64,000 nucleotides of DNA, from positions 20,695-84,694 of the forward strand of contig CAYFQB010000009.1 of NCBI GenBank assembly GCA_964345225.1, read 5' to 3'. The notes beneath the pieces were generated by a model. That model saw only the letters and a program-made list of their open reading frames with translations, was not told where the DNA came from and searched no databases. This document shows positions 62,163 to 64,000 of the stretch, piece after piece; position 1 is the stretch's first letter, and each line of letters starts with the position of its first letter. Position numbers and translations under genes: made by a program. This DNA comes from CAYFQB01 sp964345225 (GTDB lineage: Bacteria > Nitrospirota > Thermodesulfovibrionia > Thermodesulfovibrionales > UBA6898).

Positions 62163-62824
62163 CTAGTCATTTTTAAAGGGTTTATACTCTAATTTGAGTT
62201 TATTGAATATCTTCAGGTGCTTTAGAATCTCTTCTTCGGATATGACCCCGAGTTCTACCAGTGCTTCACCGAAATAAAGGTATTTGTCTGACTGTTCTTT
62301 TAGTAACTCTCCAACCTGACCTTCTGATATATAACCTAATTCAACTGCTATTTCTCCAAATTTTCTTAGAGTTTCTTCCTGCAGGATAAGAATCCTGTTT
62401 ACCTGTTCCTCTGTAAGCCATCCTTTCTGTTTTGCAGGTTCTCCTCTTTTAAGATCATGCTTAAGCTGTATTGACCTGGCTTTTATAGTGTCTCTTCAAT
62501 TGTTACCAGGCCTTTTAAACGCAGATATTGTCCAAAAAGCAGATATCTGGACGATATGTAAGGGAGGTCGTTCTCTTTTAACATGTTATAAAAGTTGCAT
62601 AGTTTGCAGTTCCCATATTTTTAAACAAATGTCCCCTGTACTTCCTTTTTGCACATTGTACCTGCAATGATCCAGCACATTGGGAAATGTATGTCTCTGC
62701 CGGTACCATTGGCGTTTTTTTCCAGGGATACAGGACATATTCCAAGATCATGCACACGAAGGCCTCCTGTCTCTCTGCCGCATTTCTTTATCTTCCAGCA
62801 GATTAATTTTTTATCTTGAGTCAT
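62163..62824 (-). pseudogene. Broken two-CW domain + MshEN-like protein gene
   Basis: On the minus strand from ATG 62824 the frame reads a two-CW domain start (CWKIKKCGRETGG...CWIIAGTMC...VQGTFV), then TAA at the place where the family has glutamine (CAA). Beyond the stop the same frame continues sensibly (KYGNCKLCNFYNMLKEND ... LKGLVTIEETL) to a second stop. A one-base shift then restores KARSIQLKHDLKRGE and MshEN-like repeats (FGEIAVELGYISEGQVGELL; FGEALVELGVISEEEIL) to a TAG at 62163-62165. One nonsense change and one frameshift have destroyed an about 220-residue gene. Confidence 0.8.
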
Positions 62825-62951
62825 CTTTGTCCAGTAGGACGCAAATATGTGTATTTAATATAATTTTCTTACTTAAATTTATAATTTATGCTTATGTAAA
62901 TATATTGGACTTTGTCTGAACTTTTTGTAGGTGTTTGTCCTAATAGAATTT

Positions 62952-63106
62952 ACCCCGTTAGAAAGCCCCGCTGCTTGCCCCATAAGAGACCAGAGGTCTT
63001 GCGGGGTTTGCAGCGTGGGATGATATAGATTAGTTATTGAGCGAACACGGGTTCAATGCCCCGTGTGAGCATCTCCATTAGAAGGGCAGAGGTCTTCTAA
63101 CGGGGT
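62952..63106. repeat. MITE-like inverted-repeat element
   Basis: ACCCCGTTAGAA (62952-62963) and TTCTAACGGGGT (63095-63106) are perfect 12-base inverted ends, 155 bases overall. The inside folds too: CGCTGC/GCAGCG (62969-62974 with 63010-63015) and AGACC/GGTCT (62987-62999), plus an ACACGGG..CCCGTGT stem near 63045. No ORF is inside. Related ends occur at 35.6, 56.2, 62.03 and 63.13 kb. The rest of 62825-63198 holds nothing else that I recognise. Confidence 0.72.
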
Positions 63107-63198
63107 TTAAATTGTAAGTTTTTTGTGTAGTAAACCCTTTAGAAAAGATGATACTTTTTTTACGGGGTAAGATACGCCCTAGGTAAAGAAGTTAGTTT

Positions 63199-63819
63199 TT
63201 ATGCTTTTTTGACAAAATCTCCAAATCCTGTCAGTATCTTCAGGCCGAGTTCCTGACTTTTTTCAGGATGGAACTGTGTTGCAAAGATATTATCCTTCCA
63301 TACCATCGAGGTAAAGGTAACCCCATAATCAGTTGTCGTGGCAACTATATTGTCATCCCCTGGCACAACATAAAATGAATGAACGAAATAGAAGAATGAA
63401 TTATCAGGAATTTTCGAGAGTATCGGTGGTCTCCTGATTATTTTTATATTGTTCCAGCCCATATGAGGAATTTTTCCTTTGAAACTTCGAAATTTAAATT
63501 TAACGGCTCTTCCTTTTAAAATATCGAGCCCTTTGTACCTTCCGAATTCCTCTGATTCGCTAAACAGGATCTGAAGCCCCAGACATATCCCGAGATATGG
63601 CTTGCCTTTCTGAATCGATCTTATAACAGCTTCTGTTAATGAAAGGTCTGATAGGTTTTTAATACAGTCCCGAAACGCACCTACACCAGGCAATACAATA
63701 GCATGGGCATTATCAATGCCCTTTGGTTTAGATGTTATTGTAGTTTTAATTCCGATCTTCTGGAATCCTTTCTCTACGCTTCTCAGATTTCCCATTCCAT
63801 AATCGACTATTGCTATCAT
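63199..63819 (-). CDS. hisH: Imidazole glycerol phosphate synthase, glutamine amidotransferase subunit
   Basis: 206 residues: MIAIVDYGMGNLRSVEKGFQKIG, LPGVGAF, nucleophile C79 in PYLGICLGLQILF, and the His-Glu pair in TQFHPEKSQ. It supplies ammonia to HisF in histidine biosynthesis. hisF, hisA and the rest of the pathway are not in the window; upstream (to the right) lies a repeat array, so it may be a lone gene or the first of a unit. Confidence 0.95.
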   Translation of the reverse strand: MIAIVDYGMGNLRSVEKGFQKIGIKTTITSKPKGIDNAHAIVLPGVGAFRDCIKNLSDLSLTEAVIRSIQKGKPYLGICLGLQILFSESEEFGRYKGLDILKGRAVKFKFRSFKGKIPHMGWNNIKIIRRPPILSKIPDNSFFYFVHSFYVVPGDDNIVATTTDYGVTFTSMVWKDNIFATQFHPEKSQELGLKILTGFGDFVKKA

Positions 63820-63880
63820 GATTTAAATTACTTTTCCGGTTAGTCAATTGTCAATGTCTTCTCGCCTTGCATCTACTGAG

Positions 63881-64000
63881 GAGTAAGGGGTAAGGAGTAA
63901 GGGGTAAGGAGTAAGGGGTAAGGGGTAAGGAGTAAGGGGTAAGGAGTAAGGGGTAAGGAGTAAGGGGTAAGGAGTAAGGGGTAAGGAGTAAGGGGTAAGG
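63881..64000. repeat. Tandem heptamer array at the window edge
   Basis: About 17 uninterrupted 7-base units, mostly alternating AGTAAGG and GGTAAGG, run from 63881 to the end of the window and beyond. It is the purest form of the GTARGNA module of the composite clusters. It lies upstream of hisH. Confidence 0.95.

Noticed and set aside
62619..62626. In-frame TAA in the two-CW gene considered as recoded codon
   Set aside because: TAA is not used for selenocysteine or pyrrolysine, and a frameshift follows further on, so a pseudogene is simpler.
63045..63066. GGGTTCAATGCCCC looked like a tRNA T-arm
   Set aside because: No acceptor, D or anticodon stem fits around it; it lies inside the MITE-like element.
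63881..64000. Tandem array considered as a CRISPR
   Set aside because: Units are 7 bases with no spacers, and no cas gene is present.

Overview
The window is AT-rich chromosomal DNA from a Gram-negative bacterium. LpxC (lipid A), TolC, an RND pump and a signal-peptide-bearing protein with an outer-membrane-like barrel indicate an outer membrane. The three-piece, ferredoxin-bearing glutamate synthase, the DUF362 iron-sulfur protein, the many class III cyclases and CHASE2/FecR proteins, and the intergenic DNA crowded with short repeats suggest a deep-branching anaerobe or microaerophile, perhaps Nitrospirota-like. That placement is inference; no rRNA gene is present.

Layout. 1-5.6 kb: a cut-off FMN-type glutamate-synthase relative, its probable regulator (RecA/KaiC-like + XRE helix-turn-helix + cupin), two atypical NarL-like regulators, a zinc-ribbon PilZ protein and a REP-associated transposase (RAYT). 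5.8-21.3 kb: a cyclic-nucleotide signalling and cell-envelope locus. It holds two cNMP-binding/GAF proteins, each followed by a membrane class III cyclase (one CHASE2, one with an MshEN-like N-terminus plus HAMP), a FecR-TPR-barrel protein, a Cys-rich secreted protein, a class II cAMP phosphodiesterase-like enzyme, a LysM/NodB deacetylase lipoprotein and a TPR/LysM lipoprotein. 21.3-26.8 kb: a split glutamate synthase operon behind a consensus sigma70 promoter, an operator-like palindrome and a leader terminator. 27-46 kb: mostly housekeeping genes (mscL, ubiB-like, nadE, rsmI, acs with a divergent Crp/Fnr regulator, nfo, lpxC, tldD, an MTA/MTI phosphorylase). 46-55.5 kb: an NtrC-type activator, yebC, glmU, glmS, a UvrD-like helicase, gatC and panD. 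55.6-62.1 kb: TetR + TolC + adaptor + RND efflux operon. 62.1-64 kb: a broken two-CW/MshEN pseudogene, a MITE-like inverted-repeat element, hisH and a heptamer tandem array.

Two themes stand out. First, the 7-21 kb locus contains makers, binders and a probable degrader of cyclic nucleotides beside envelope proteins, as expected for one signalling circuit. Second, most of the longer gene-free stretches carry a composite repeat built of 7-bp units in a fixed order (a GTARGNA tract, then GCGCCAT-like units, then CGTAAC-like units). In places it runs into genes: it encodes the GlmU C-terminal tail and supplies the start region of the third glutamate synthase gene. A separate REP/RAYT family (arms beginning AGGGACACTTCCCTA) and an ACCCCGTTAGAA inverted-repeat family are also present. 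No rRNA, tRNA, CRISPR array or prophage was found.
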